A stretch of 64,000 nt of DNA from Bog-159 sp035499555 (lineage in GTDB: Bacteria > Acidobacteriota > Terriglobia > Bryobacterales > Bryobacteraceae), in contig DATJYO010000046.1 of the NCBI GenBank assembly GCA_035499555.1, positions 106,345 through 170,344 of the forward strand. The letters are read 5' to 3'. The stretch's first letter is position 1. Every line of letters begins with the position of its first letter. The notes under the pieces were generated by a model that had not been told where the DNA came from, searched no databases, and saw only the letters and a list, made by a program, of their open reading frames with translations. Positions 32,435 through 41,431 of the stretch are shown piece by piece. Made by a program: the position numbers and the translations under genes.

Positions 32435-33528
32435 TATAACCACCTCTGTGGCTGAACGATAATTTTCAACGATTCGGGACCGGGATGCAACGCTAAATCG
32501 AATCCTGAATGGATTTTAACAAGAGGCAAGCGGTGCGAAACCAATTTTTCCACCGGCAGCGCACCACTGAAGACCAGTTCAGCCGACTCTTTCTGCAGGT
32601 CAATCGACGCGCTATAACATCCGAACAAAGTGCGTTCGCCGACGCAAATCGAAGCGCCGGAAAACTCCACACGCTCGGTCTCGGAGGTCTGCGCAAACAG
32701 GAGAATCCGCGCCCCCGGACGGGACAACCGGATCGCCTGCTCCACAATTCCGGGCACGGAGGCCGCTACCACCACCAGGTCCGCTCCACGCTGTTCGGTG
32801 AGCCGCCGTACCTCGGCATTGACATCGGTTTCGCGCGGATCCCAGGCTGCCAAAGCGCCGCAATCCCGCGACAGCGCGCGCCGCACGGCGATCGTGTCCG
32901 TGGTGACTACGGTCGCCCCCGTGCGCCGCAGCAACATGGTAAAAAACAGGCCGATCGGACCTTGTCCGATCACCAGCGCGACCTCCTCCGGCTGGGCCGC
33001 GCACTGTACCACCGCTTTCAGACAGGTGTTGACTGGTTCGACAAAGCTGGCGCGTTCGAAGGAAACACCCTCCGGGATTCTTTCTACACCGCGCTCCACG
33101 ATCCAATCCATCACTTTCACGTATTGCGAGAAACCGCCGCCGGCCGGCTCGAATCCGGCCGTAACCCCCACCTTCTTATAGATGGCGCATTGCGCATAGA
33201 GTTTCCGCCGGCAATAAAAACACCGGCCGCACGGAATGTGGTGAAACACCACCACCCGGTCCCCCGCCGCGAAACGCCGCACCTGGCTCCCGGTCCGAAC
33301 CACCACTCCCGCCGTCTCATGACCGTAGATGCGCGGCGGCGCCAACAGGTTATGCTCGATTTTCTTCAGGTCCGTATGGCAGATGCCGCAGGCTTCCACG
33401 CGCACCAGCATCTCGCCCGGCCCGATCTCCGGCGTCGGCACTTCCTCCACCGACACGACACTTTGGCCCCTGTAAACAGCCGCGTGCATGGTGGAGGGAA
33501 TGCTCCAGTCAGAATCGGCAGCCGGCAA
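32434..33528 (-). CDS. Zinc-dependent medium-chain dehydrogenase (first MDR of hopanoid operon)
   Basis: A 364-residue MDR alcohol dehydrogenase. Catalytic zinc motif ACGICHTDLKK, then YGHETAGVV; structural zinc PCGRCFYCRRKLYAQC; dinucleotide site VIGQGPIGLFF. The start is probably TTG at 33528, since AGGAG lies 6 bases upstream; an ATG 39 bases later (MHAAVYRG) is the alternative. It overlaps the hpnG 3' end by 20 bases and the next MDR by one base. Its tight coupling to hpnG makes reduction or oxidation of a hopanoid ribosyl side chain an attractive possibility. That role is inference. Confidence 0.83.
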   Translation of the reverse strand: MPAADSDWSIPSTMHAAVYRGQSVVSVEEVPTPEIGPGEMLVRVEACGICHTDLKKIEHNLLAPPRIYGHETAGVVVRTGSQVRRFAAGDRVVVFHHIPCGRCFYCRRKLYAQCAIYKKVGVTAGFEPAGGGFSQYVKVMDWIVERGVERIPEGVSFERASFVEPVNTCLKAVVQCAAQPEEVALVIGQGPIGLFFTMLLRRTGATVVTTDTIAVRRALSRDCGALAAWDPRETDVNAEVRRLTEQRGADLVVVAASVPGIVEQAIRLSRPGARILLFAQTSETERVEFSGASICVGERTLFGCYSASIDLQKESAELVFSGALPVEKLVSHRLPLVKIHSGFDLALHPGPESLKIIVQPQRWL

Positions 33529-34186
33529 TGAAATCTCCTAATGTACGCGTAGCGATGCGGCACGATTGGCCCAGCCGGAACAACTCCGGGAAAGCCTTCC
33601 AGGGGTTACCTATTGCAGACTTTAAAATACTAATTGTACCGAAGTGCCCGTCGCAACGCAGGGCCTGGTTGAAGTCCACCGTGAAGGTCTGGCCCGCCGT
33701 GTCCGTAACCGATTTTACGCAGAAAAACGGGATGCCATAGTACTCCGCCCGTCCGGCGACGCCGGCCGCCTCCATCTCCACGGCCAGCGCGCCGGAGGCC
33801 CGCAGCGCGGCCTTCTCCGCGGCGGTCTGCGCCACGTGATCGACGGTCATCACCCCGCCGCAGCGATGCGCCGGGCCTGCCGGCTGCTGCCCGCCCGCCG
33901 CCACCACCACGTCGCCGACCCGCAGGGCGGGGTCCAGTGCTCCGCAGAATCCCATGCTCACGATGGCATCCGGCCGGCATGCCGGGACCGCCACGTCCAC
34001 CGCTTGCGCCGCGTGCGCCGCGCCCGCGCCGTTGGCCGCCATCCAGAAACGCCGTCCGCCGGACTCCGCCGTGCGCGCCCAGTGGACCGGCCATGCCAGC
34101 CTGCGCCGGCCGCGGCACCGCCGCAGCAGCCCGGCGAACTCGCGCGGCTCGGCGGCTACTAACAATATCCGTTGCTCCGGAACCAT
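33509..34186 (-). CDS. hpnG: Hopanoid-associated nucleoside phosphorylase HpnG
   Basis: A 225-residue protein of the MTA/SAH nucleosidase-purine phosphorylase family. SMGFCGALDPALRVGDVVVA is the conserved nucleoside phosphorylase strand region and AVEMEAAGVAGRAEYYGIPF contains the ribose-contacting Met-Glu. In known systems HpnG removes adenine from adenosylhopane, giving a ribosylhopane or its phosphate. ATG at 34186 overlaps the hpnA end by 28 bases. It is cytoplasmic. Confidence 0.88.
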   Translation of the reverse strand: MVPEQRILLVAAEPREFAGLLRRCRGRRRLAWPVHWARTAESGGRRFWMAANGAGAAHAAQAVDVAVPACRPDAIVSMGFCGALDPALRVGDVVVAAGGQQPAGPAHRCGGVMTVDHVAQTAAEKAALRASGALAVEMEAAGVAGRAEYYGIPFFCVKSVTDTAGQTFTVDFNQALRCDGHFGTISILKSAIGNPWKAFPELFRLGQSCRIATRTLGDFIAGCRF

Positions 34187-35133
34187 TCCACCGCCCGCTC
34201 CAGGGCGCCCTCCGCCGGACCGGGCGCGTAGCCCAGTTCGCGCGCAGCTTTGGCATGCGATACGAACATCTTCTTGCGCGCCATGCGCACGGCGTCAATC
34301 GGCGCCCGCGGCGGCGTCCCCGTCAGCCGGGCCCAGCCCGTGGTGACCACCCCCGCGGCATAAGCCACCGCGTACGGCAGTTGCGCGGTCGGCGCGCGCC
34401 GCCCGGTCAGCGCGGCCAGTTTCTGCAGGATCTCGGCCAGCGTCAGGTTCTCCGACCCCAGAATGTAGCGCTGGCCGTGGCGGCCGCGCTCGCAGGCCAG
34501 CAGATGTCCGCGGGCCACATCGCGCGCATCCACCACGTTCAATCCCGTATCGATAAAAGCGGGCATGTCTCCTTTCAAATAATCCAGAACGATCTTGCCG
34601 GTCGGCGTGGGCTTCACATCGTGATCCCCGATCGGCGCCGTGGGGTTGACCACCACCACCGGCAGGCCTTCCGACGCGAAATCCAGGGCCACCCGTTCGG
34701 CATGGAACTTGGAGCGCTTGTAGGCGCCCTTCATCTCCGCCAGCGTGACCGGAAAGTCTTCGTTGCCTTCGCCGCCCGCCGGCACCCCGATGCAGCCCAC
34801 CGTGCTGGTGTACACCACCCGGTCCACACCCGCCTGGCGCGCCGCTTCCAGGACGTTCCGCGTTCCGTCCACGTTGGAGCGATACATCTCGCTTTCGTCC
34901 GCCGCCCACAGCCGGTAGTCCGCCGCCACGTGGAAGATGAGGCCGCAGCCGGCCGCGGCGCGCGCCACCGATTCCGCATCGCGCAGGTCGCCCACAACCG
35001 GTTCCGCATCCAGCTCCCGGATCCGGCTCGATGGGCGGACCAGAGCCCGTACTTTGTGCCCGCGCTCGACCAGGAGCCGCGCTACGTGCCACCCCAGGAA
35101 GCCCGAGGCGCCGGTAACCAGGGTGGGTTTCAC
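34159..35133 (-). CDS. hpnA: Hopanoid-associated sugar epimerase HpnA
   Basis: A 324-residue extended short-chain dehydrogenase. LVTGASGFLGWHVARLL is the NAD-binding GxxGxxG motif near residues 5-21; TSTVGCIGV supplies the catalytic Ser/Thr region and YKRSKFHAE the YxxxK pair. It belongs to the hopanoid-associated epimerase family regularly found next to hpnG/hpnH, though its exact reaction is unclear. It sits 2 bases after hpnH and overlaps hpnG. Confidence 0.9.
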   Translation of the reverse strand: MKPTLVTGASGFLGWHVARLLVERGHKVRALVRPSSRIRELDAEPVVGDLRDAESVARAAAGCGLIFHVAADYRLWAADESEMYRSNVDGTRNVLEAARQAGVDRVVYTSTVGCIGVPAGGEGNEDFPVTLAEMKGAYKRSKFHAERVALDFASEGLPVVVVNPTAPIGDHDVKPTPTGKIVLDYLKGDMPAFIDTGLNVVDARDVARGHLLACERGRHGQRYILGSENLTLAEILQKLAALTGRRAPTAQLPYAVAYAAGVVTTGWARLTGTPPRAPIDAVRMARKKMFVSHAKAARELGYAPGPAEGALERAVEWFRSNGYC

Positions 35134-35134
35134 A

Positions 35135-36247
35135 TCACTTCAACGCCCACGTCAGCATCTTGAAGCTGTCCGCCAGGCTGGCGTTGATGCCCAGCGCCGC
35201 CGAAGGCTCGAAGCCGCAATGCATCATGCAGTGCTCGCAGCGCGGATCGTTGCCCGGACCGTAGTCTTCCCACGGCGTCTGCGTCATCAGGGCCTCGAAG
35301 GTCTTGTAGTGCCCGTCGGTGATCAGGTAGCACGGCCCCTTCCAGCCCTTGACGTTGTAGGTGGGCGTGCCCCAGGCGGTGCAGGGCAGCTCGCGCGTGC
35401 CCTTCAGATAATCCAGGTACAGCGGCGTTTGCTTGATGTAGTAGCGCGCGGCCAGCCGGTCGATGTCCCGGAACTTCTCCCGGATGTCGTCGCGCGTCAG
35501 GAAAATCTCGCGGTCGTCCACCGCCGAATAGCCGTAGGCCGGGGCGATCTGGTGGCCGTCCAGGTTGAATTGTTCGAGGTACTCAAACAGCCCCTCGATC
35601 TCCTTCATATCGGTTTCTTTGTAGACGGTGGTGTTGGTGCACACCATGAAACCGGCCGCCTTGGCGGCTTGGATGCCGGCGATGGCCTCGCGGAAGACGC
35701 CTTCCCGCTCCACGCAGATATCGTGCGTGCGCTCCAGTCCGTCCAGGTGCACGTTGAAGAAGAACCGCTTGTCGGGCTTGAACTCGTGGAGGCGCTTCAC
35801 CATGAACATCCCGTTGGTGCACAGGTAGATGTTCTTGTTGCGCTCCAGGATGCCCGCCACCAGCTCGCCGATCTGCGGATACATCATCGGCTCCCCACCG
35901 CAGATCGATACCATCGGCGCGCCGCACTCGTCCACCGCCGCCAGGCATTCTTCGAGCGGCACCCGCTGCGTGATGGTCGATTCGTACTCGCGTATGCGCC
36001 CGCAGCCCGTGCACGTCAGGTTGCAGGCGTGCAGCGGCTCCAGCATCAGCACCAGCGGGAAACGCTTGCGGATCATGGGATGCGGCTGGCGCTCGGCGCG
36101 CGGCCGCGGCGCGGCATGCAGAATCCGAAAGGGATTCGCTCCGTCCGGCGCGGCGGCCCCGTCTTTCTGCCACTCGGGCCGCGGCCGCATCCGGTTCTTG
36201 AAAATGTATCCGGCCATGTTGGCCGTCATCGATAGCGGAAATCTCAT
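35135..36247 (-). CDS. hpnH: Adenosylhopane synthase HpnH (radical SAM)
   Basis: A 370-residue radical SAM enzyme that adds a 5'-deoxyadenosyl group to diploptene, the first step of extended hopanoid side chains. Cys75, Cys79 and Cys82 in CNLTCTGCG hold the 4Fe-4S cluster; SICGGEPMMYP is the SAM-binding GGEP. The C-terminal CEHCMMHCGFE is typical of HpnH. An N-terminal stretch of about 35 residues (AAAPDGANPFRILHAAPRPR) is inserted between the usual start and the RKRFPLVLMLEPLHAC block, longer than in proteobacterial HpnH. It overlaps the shc stop by 4 bases. Confidence 0.93.
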   Translation of the reverse strand: MRFPLSMTANMAGYIFKNRMRPRPEWQKDGAAAPDGANPFRILHAAPRPRAERQPHPMIRKRFPLVLMLEPLHACNLTCTGCGRIREYESTITQRVPLEECLAAVDECGAPMVSICGGEPMMYPQIGELVAGILERNKNIYLCTNGMFMVKRLHEFKPDKRFFFNVHLDGLERTHDICVEREGVFREAIAGIQAAKAAGFMVCTNTTVYKETDMKEIEGLFEYLEQFNLDGHQIAPAYGYSAVDDREIFLTRDDIREKFRDIDRLAARYYIKQTPLYLDYLKGTRELPCTAWGTPTYNVKGWKGPCYLITDGHYKTFEALMTQTPWEDYGPGNDPRCEHCMMHCGFEPSAALGINASLADSFKMLTWALK

Positions 36248-38160
36248 ATGTGCTTCACGAATTCGGAGAGTGCGATCAACGGAAAGTACAGCCGGTAATA
36301 GTGGTAATTCAGATAGAAGACCTTGGGAAAACCCGTGCCGGTGGCCAGTTCCTCATCCCAGCTTCCATCCGCTTTTTGCGTCTCCAGCAGATACTCGATG
36401 CCGTGCTGTACGCTGATGCTGTTGGTGTCGCCGCCGGCGATCAGGCCCATCAGCGCCCAGGCGGTCTGCGAAGGCGTGCTCTCAGCGGATACGTACCCGC
36501 CGGCGTCATAACTGGAGCAGCTCTCACCCCAGCCGCCATCCGCGTTCTGGATCGAGCGCAGCCACTCGCCGGCCCGCAGCACGCCCGCCTCGCGATCGTC
36601 GTAGCCGGACGCCCGCAGGCCCCGCAGCGCGAAACAGGTCCCGTAAATATACGCCACGCCCCAGCGGCCGTACCAGCTTCCGTCCGGCTGCTGGCGGCGT
36701 ACCAGGAAATCCACGCCCCGCTGCACTGCCCGGTGGCCGCTGCCCAGGCCGTGCGCGCCCAAGGCCTCCAGTACCCGTCCCGTGATATCCGGGCAGGTCG
36801 GATCCAGCATGGCGTTGTGATCGGCGAACGGCACGTGGTTCAGGAACTGCCAGTCGTTATCCACGTCGAAGGCGGCCCAGCCGCCGTCTTTGCCCTGCAT
36901 GTCCAGGATCCAGTTCACCGCCCGCCGGTGGCACGCCTGCTGCGCCTCCCGGTCGCTCGCCTGCGACCGGCTCAGCGCCAGCAGGATCATGGCGGTGTCG
37001 TCGATATCCGGGTAATGATCGTTGCGGAAGAAGAATCCCCATCCCGAAGGCTCCGTGTTCGGCCGCTTCACCGACCAGTCGCCTTTGACCCGCACTTCCT
37101 TGGCCAGGATCCAGTCGGCGGCCCGCCGCAGCGCCTCCGCGTGATCGGCCGACTCGCCCAGCGCAAAGCCGGTGATGGCCGTATCCCAAATCGGCGAGAA
37201 ACAGGGCTGGAACAGAAACCGCTCCCCGTCGTCGATCATCAGCCGGTCGAATTGATAGCGCGCCTCCCGGCTGGCCGGATGATCCTCCGGATAGCCCAGC
37301 ACATCCAGCGCCATGATGGCGTACATCATGGGCGGATAGATCGCGCCCAAGCCGTCGGAGTTCTCCGAGCGCGCCAGCATCCACTCTTCCGCCGCGCGCA
37401 TCGCCCGCCGGCGGATCGCCCGCCAACCGTGCTTTTCCCAGAACTTCCAGCATCGGTCCGCGGCCAGAAAGAAATTGCGCCAGGAAAACAGGGAGTCGCC
37501 GCGCCGGAACTCCAGGCTCACTCCCGGCTTGTACAGCTCGTCCAGGTTGAAGCCCTCCGGCACCGGACGCCGCGGGTTGCTCGAATGCACAATCGCCAAC
37601 GAGACCACGATGGCCCGCGTCCACGCCGACATCTGGTACAGGAAGTTCCACGGCATCAGCATCACTTCCGGCGGAATCGTCGGGCAGTGCTGCCGCGGAT
37701 ACATGTCGAACAGGCTGAGATTGATCTTGACGTAGCTGTTGGCGGCCTGAATGCCGCCCAGCGCCAGGATGCGCTCCCGCGCGCGCGCCAGGCGCGGATC
37801 GTCCGCCGGCACCCCCGCCACTTTCAGCGCGAAATAAGCCTTCACCGTCGCGCTGATCTCCGCCGGACCCTTGACGTAGATGTTGAACCCGCCGTCCGGA
37901 AGCTGCCGCGCCAGGATCGAGCGCACGGCTTTGTCGATCAGCGGGCGCGTCGGCGGATTCCAGTGGCGCCCCTGCGGCGGATGCAGCCAAAGCTGCAACA
38001 GGATGTAGTCGGATTCGAGCGTGGTGTCGGCCGTCAGATCGGCGCACCAGTGGCCGCTGGCGTCCTGCAGCGCCAGCAGGTGGCCGGCGGCGCGCTGCGC
38101 AGCTTCGCCCGCCGCGGAGACGAGTGTTTCTCGGGTGGTCGCGGTGACTGTGCTCATCAT
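36244..38160 (-). CDS. shc: Squalene-hopene cyclase
   Basis: A 638-residue terpene cyclase that folds squalene to hopene/hopanol at the membrane. The catalytic DxDD motif is DIDDTA near residues 385-390. Several QW repeats are visible, for example LLALQDASGHW, ILARQLPDGGFNIY, QQPDGSWYGRWGVAYIYGT and QKADGSWDEELATG. FDVDNDWQFLNHVPFADHNA is a conserved cyclase block. It is full length. Its ATG shares ATGA with the ispH stop, so the genes are coupled. Confidence 0.96.
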   Translation of the reverse strand: MMSTVTATTRETLVSAAGEAAQRAAGHLLALQDASGHWCADLTADTTLESDYILLQLWLHPPQGRHWNPPTRPLIDKAVRSILARQLPDGGFNIYVKGPAEISATVKAYFALKVAGVPADDPRLARARERILALGGIQAANSYVKINLSLFDMYPRQHCPTIPPEVMLMPWNFLYQMSAWTRAIVVSLAIVHSSNPRRPVPEGFNLDELYKPGVSLEFRRGDSLFSWRNFFLAADRCWKFWEKHGWRAIRRRAMRAAEEWMLARSENSDGLGAIYPPMMYAIMALDVLGYPEDHPASREARYQFDRLMIDDGERFLFQPCFSPIWDTAITGFALGESADHAEALRRAADWILAKEVRVKGDWSVKRPNTEPSGWGFFFRNDHYPDIDDTAMILLALSRSQASDREAQQACHRRAVNWILDMQGKDGGWAAFDVDNDWQFLNHVPFADHNAMLDPTCPDITGRVLEALGAHGLGSGHRAVQRGVDFLVRRQQPDGSWYGRWGVAYIYGTCFALRGLRASGYDDREAGVLRAGEWLRSIQNADGGWGESCSSYDAGGYVSAESTPSQTAWALMGLIAGGDTNSISVQHGIEYLLETQKADGSWDEELATGTGFPKVFYLNYHYYRLYFPLIALSEFVKHI

Positions 38161-39176
38161 GCGGAAATGGTTGTCAGGCCGGGCACCGCCCGGGTCAGCT
38201 CCGAAGGCAGGGAGAAGCGCACGTCTTCGTCCACCAATTCCACTTCTTCCAGCCGGTGAAAACCTTGGCCCCGCAGAAAGCCCACCAGTTCATCCACCAG
38301 GTGCTCCGGTGCGGATGCTCCCGCGGTAACCGCCACGTTACGAACTCCGTCCAGCCAGGCGCTGTCTACTTCCTCGTAATCGTTCACCAGGTAGGCCCGC
38401 ACCCCGGCGTTGGCGCTCACCTCCACCAGCCGCTTGGAGTTCGAGCTGTTCTGCGATCCCACCACCAGCAGCAGATCGCAGTACTCCGCCACGCCCTTCA
38501 CCGCCATCTGGCGGTTCTCGGTGGCGTAGCAGATGTCCTGTGCGGGCGGCCCCTGGATCAACGGAAAGCGCTCCTTCAAGCGCGCGATGATGTCGCGCGT
38601 CTCGTCCAGGCTCAAGGTAGTCTGTGTCAGATACCGTACCCGGCTGGGATCGGGCAGCTTCAGCCGGTCCACGTCTTCCACGGTCTCTACCAGGTAGCTC
38701 GATTCCGGCGCTTCGCCCAGCGTGCCGATCACTTCGTCGTGGTGGCTGTGCCCGATCAGCACGATACTGTAACCTTCGTGCGCGAACCGCACGGCTTCCA
38801 GGTGGACCTTGGTAACCAGCGGGCAGGTGGCATCGATCACCTTCAACCGCCGCGCGTTCGCCTCCCGCCTTACTTCCGGCGCCACTCCGTGCGCGCTGAA
38901 GATAGCCCGTGCGCCTTCCGGAACCTCGCCCACCTCCTCCACAAACATGGCCCCCGCGTGCCGCAGTTCCTCCACCACATGTTTGTTGTGTACGATTTCT
39001 TTACGCACGTAAACCGGCGGACCGTACACATCCAGCGCGATTTTGACCACATCGATCGCCCGCACCACGCCGGCGCAGAACCCGCGTGGTTTGAGCAGAT
39101 ACACCTTCTTATCCGGGCCGTCGTTTCTGGCGATAGGTTTTAACGGCATGGGGCAATAATCAACGTTCTGAGTCAT
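38157..39176 (-). CDS. ispH: 4-hydroxy-3-methylbut-2-enyl diphosphate reductase
   Basis: IspH makes IPP and DMAPP in the last step of the MEP pathway, feeding HpnC/HpnD. The three cluster cysteines are in PRGFCAGVVRA, IDATCPLVTK and DICYATENRQ; HSHHDEVIGTLGE and GSQNSSNSKRL are substrate-site segments. The 339-residue length is normal apart from a 20-residue N-terminal extension. ATG at 39176 is only 3 bases after a TATAAT on the minus strand (39185-39180), so ATG at 39149 could be the real start. It is the first gene of the hopanoid operon. Confidence 0.94.
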   Translation of the reverse strand: MTQNVDYCPMPLKPIARNDGPDKKVYLLKPRGFCAGVVRAIDVVKIALDVYGPPVYVRKEIVHNKHVVEELRHAGAMFVEEVGEVPEGARAIFSAHGVAPEVRREANARRLKVIDATCPLVTKVHLEAVRFAHEGYSIVLIGHSHHDEVIGTLGEAPESSYLVETVEDVDRLKLPDPSRVRYLTQTTLSLDETRDIIARLKERFPLIQGPPAQDICYATENRQMAVKGVAEYCDLLLVVGSQNSSNSKRLVEVSANAGVRAYLVNDYEEVDSAWLDGVRNVAVTAGASAPEHLVDELVGFLRGQGFHRLEEVELVDEDVRFSLPSELTRAVPGLTTISA

Positions 39177-39179
39177 TTG

Positions 39180-39185
39180 ATTATA
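39180..39185 (-). promoter_or_regulatory. Candidate -10 element (TATAAT) for the hopanoid operon
   Basis: An exact TATAAT lies immediately upstream of ispH. It is too close to the first ATG for a leader, so it implies either a leaderless message from a later ATG or a chance match. A short hairpin (GCAGCA/TGCTGC, 39203-39221) lies further upstream. Confidence 0.35.
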
Positions 39186-39268
39186 ACAGGGGGGACGCAG
39201 GTTGCAGCAGAATCGTTGCTGCGGTTGGAGTTGCAGTTAAATGTGGCGGAAAACGGCGGTGAAGGGTT

Positions 39269-40672
39269 CTATTGAATCCGTATACGGGCCGGCGCCGCCG
39301 CCCACTCCGGAAACTCGAAAGCCTTGGGAGGCTGATCCCCGTCGCGCAGGATCCGGTATAAAGTCGCCCGGCTGATGCCCAGAATCTGGGCCGCATGCAG
39401 CTTGTTGCCGCCGGCCCGCTCCAGCACGTACTGCGTGTACCGGCGTTCCAGTTCGGCCAGCGGCATCAGCTCGGGATCGCGCGGTGCGGCTCCCGCCAAT
39501 CCGTCGCGCATGTATTCCGGCAGATCCCGCAGATCCACGAATTCGCCCTCCGTCATCATGCACGCGTGACCCAGCACGTTCTCCAGCTCGCGCACGTTGC
39601 CGGGCCAGGCGTAGCTCGCCAGCGCCGCCTGCGCGCGCCGCGAAATGCCGGTAATCTGCTTGCCGTAAGCCCGTGCGAATTTCTCCACGAAATGGCGCTG
39701 CAGCAGCGGCAGATCTTCCTTGCGCTCGGCCAGCCGTGGCAGATTCAGGTCCACCATCGACAGGCGATAATACAGATCCTCCCGGAACAGGTTGCGCGCC
39801 GCCAGCGCCGGCAGATCCCGGTTGGTGGCGGCGATCAGGCGCACATCCACCCGCCGCACTTCGGGCGAGCCCACCCGCTGCAATTCCTGGTTCTGCACCA
39901 CCCGCAACAGCTTGCTCTGCGACGCCAGCGGCATGTCGCCGATTTCGTCCAGAAACACCGTGCCGCCCTGGGCGTATTCGAACAATCCCACGTGGTCCTG
40001 GCTCGCGCCCGTGAAAGCTCCCCGCACGTGCCCGAACAGCTCGCTTTCAAACAGTGAGTCCACGATGGCCGAGCAGTTGCACACCGCCAGGCGCCGCGCC
40101 GCGGCCGGACTCAACGCGTGCAGCGCCTGCGCCACCAGTTCCTTCCCCGTGCCGGTAGCGCCGGTGATCAGCGCCACGCGATAGTGCGGCGCCACCCGGC
40201 GGATCCGCGCGAAGGTCTCCAGCATGCGCGGGCTGCGTCCCACCATGCCGTGAAAGCAGTAGCTCGCCGCCAGCCGTTCCTCGAGTTGCAGCGTCTCGCG
40301 GCGCACCCGCGCCTGCCGCAGCACCTCCGTTACCCGCAGCCGCAGCGTCTCGGCCGCCAGCGGCATTTGCAGCGCATCGGAAGCGCCGTGCGCGATCTCC
40401 TGGATCGCCGACTCCGGACTGTAGTGGTCCGTCAGCAAAAGCACCTGCGCGCCCGGATCGTGGTCCGCCGTGCGATCCAGCAGTCCCGCCGCACCCGCCA
40501 GGCTGGCTTCGAGCAGGATGGCATCCGCATGCGTTCGCTGGATCAGGCGCCAGCCCGCCTCGGTATCCGCCGCGCTCAACAACTCGATCGCCTGCGCGGT
40601 CAGTACCGTGCGGATCAGGTCCAGACTCCCCTGGTCGCCCACGATAGCGATCACTACCGGTTTTGGCTCCAC
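39269..40672 (-). CDS. Sigma-54-dependent activator with altered receiver domain
   Basis: A 467-residue NtrC-type regulator. Residues 1-125 resemble a receiver, but the phosphoacceptor Asp is replaced by Glu in ADAILLEASLAG, which may mimic the phosphorylated state. The AAA+ domain has ITGATGTGKE (Walker A), ELFGHVRGAFTGASQ (the GAFTGA loop that contacts sigma-54) and GGTVFLDEIGDMPL (Walker B). The C-terminus is a Fis-type helix-turn-helix (AAQILGISRATLYRIL). The start is GTG at 40672 with AAGGGGGG upstream. It lies 92 bases ahead of ispH on the same strand. Confidence 0.9.
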   Translation of the reverse strand: MEPKPVVIAIVGDQGSLDLIRTVLTAQAIELLSAADTEAGWRLIQRTHADAILLEASLAGAAGLLDRTADHDPGAQVLLLTDHYSPESAIQEIAHGASDALQMPLAAETLRLRVTEVLRQARVRRETLQLEERLAASYCFHGMVGRSPRMLETFARIRRVAPHYRVALITGATGTGKELVAQALHALSPAAARRLAVCNCSAIVDSLFESELFGHVRGAFTGASQDHVGLFEYAQGGTVFLDEIGDMPLASQSKLLRVVQNQELQRVGSPEVRRVDVRLIAATNRDLPALAARNLFREDLYYRLSMVDLNLPRLAERKEDLPLLQRHFVEKFARAYGKQITGISRRAQAALASYAWPGNVRELENVLGHACMMTEGEFVDLRDLPEYMRDGLAGAAPRDPELMPLAELERRYTQYVLERAGGNKLHAAQILGISRATLYRILRDGDQPPKAFEFPEWAAAPARIRIQ

Positions 40673-40718
40673 CCCCCCTTATCGGCGCGCGCCGCCGCCG
40701 CCTTTAGGTCCGGTATCG

Positions 40719-41327
40719 TCAGGGCTGCGCGGCGGTCGCCGACTGCGGCGGCTGGCTGTCGTCCGGATTGAGGTAAGACACCAGCTTCCAGGTGTTGTTG
40801 TCAAGTTGGAACAGCGCCGTCTGGTTTCCCGATAATTCAAACCGCGGAATACAGGCCTTCAGATCCGCGGATGCCCTGTTCCAGTCGATGTCCCAGCGGA
40901 AAGCCACCTTCTTCGTCCTGGGCTGGCTGCCATCGGAGATGCTGTGGATCTCCGCCCGGTACGGCCCTTTCAGCAGGATCTCGTGACCCCGGCCCGATTC
41001 CTTCAGATCGATGGCGGTCACCATCTTGCTGCCCCGCTCCGTCAGGCGGTAAGCCGTGCTCCAGGCATTCCCGTTCTTATCGGTCACTTCCACCAGTTTC
41101 CACAGGTCCTGCTTGACCCCGCATTCGACCAGGCTGTCGGAGTGAAACGTGACTCTGAAGTGATTCATCTCCCCCCGCGCCCAGACCCGCGACAACTCCG
41201 CGGCCGCCGCCTGCGCCGTCAATTCCGGTGGCGGCAGCGCCGTGGAGCCGCACCCGGCCAGGGCCACCGCCACCGCCGCCAGCAGCGTGGCCGTACCGGT
41301 TCGAATCGTGCATTCCGAGCTGCGCAT
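40719..41327 (-). CDS. Lipoprotein of unknown function
   Basis: A 202-residue lipoprotein with lipobox LAAVAVALAGC, the Cys near residue 26. The mature part alternates beta strands (MNHFRVTFHSDSLVECGVKQ, then GPYRAEIHSISDG and VAFRWDIDWNRAS) without a named domain; it reads like an outer-membrane or periplasmic beta protein. It ends in a Gln/Pro/Ala-rich tail. It lies 46 bases upstream of the sigma-54 activator on the same strand and may be cotranscribed. Confidence 0.72.
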   Translation of the reverse strand: MRSSECTIRTGTATLLAAVAVALAGCGSTALPPPELTAQAAAAELSRVWARGEMNHFRVTFHSDSLVECGVKQDLWKLVEVTDKNGNAWSTAYRLTERGSKMVTAIDLKESGRGHEILLKGPYRAEIHSISDGSQPRTKKVAFRWDIDWNRASADLKACIPRFELSGNQTALFQLDNNTWKLVSYLNPDDSQPPQSATAAQP

Positions 41328-41431
41328 GTCTTTTAACGAGTGTATCCAGGATAGATCCGGAGGCCGGTATTAAGCAGCCTATCGATGGTTAACGCCAAAA
41401 GAGAGCATGACTTCCGGCGCCCTGTGCGATC

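Noticed and set aside
39177..39268. A sigma-54 promoter upstream of ispH
   Set aside because: A partial match (CGCCAC then ACTGCA) lacks the required GG at -24 and has wrong spacing, so it does not support control by the adjacent activator.
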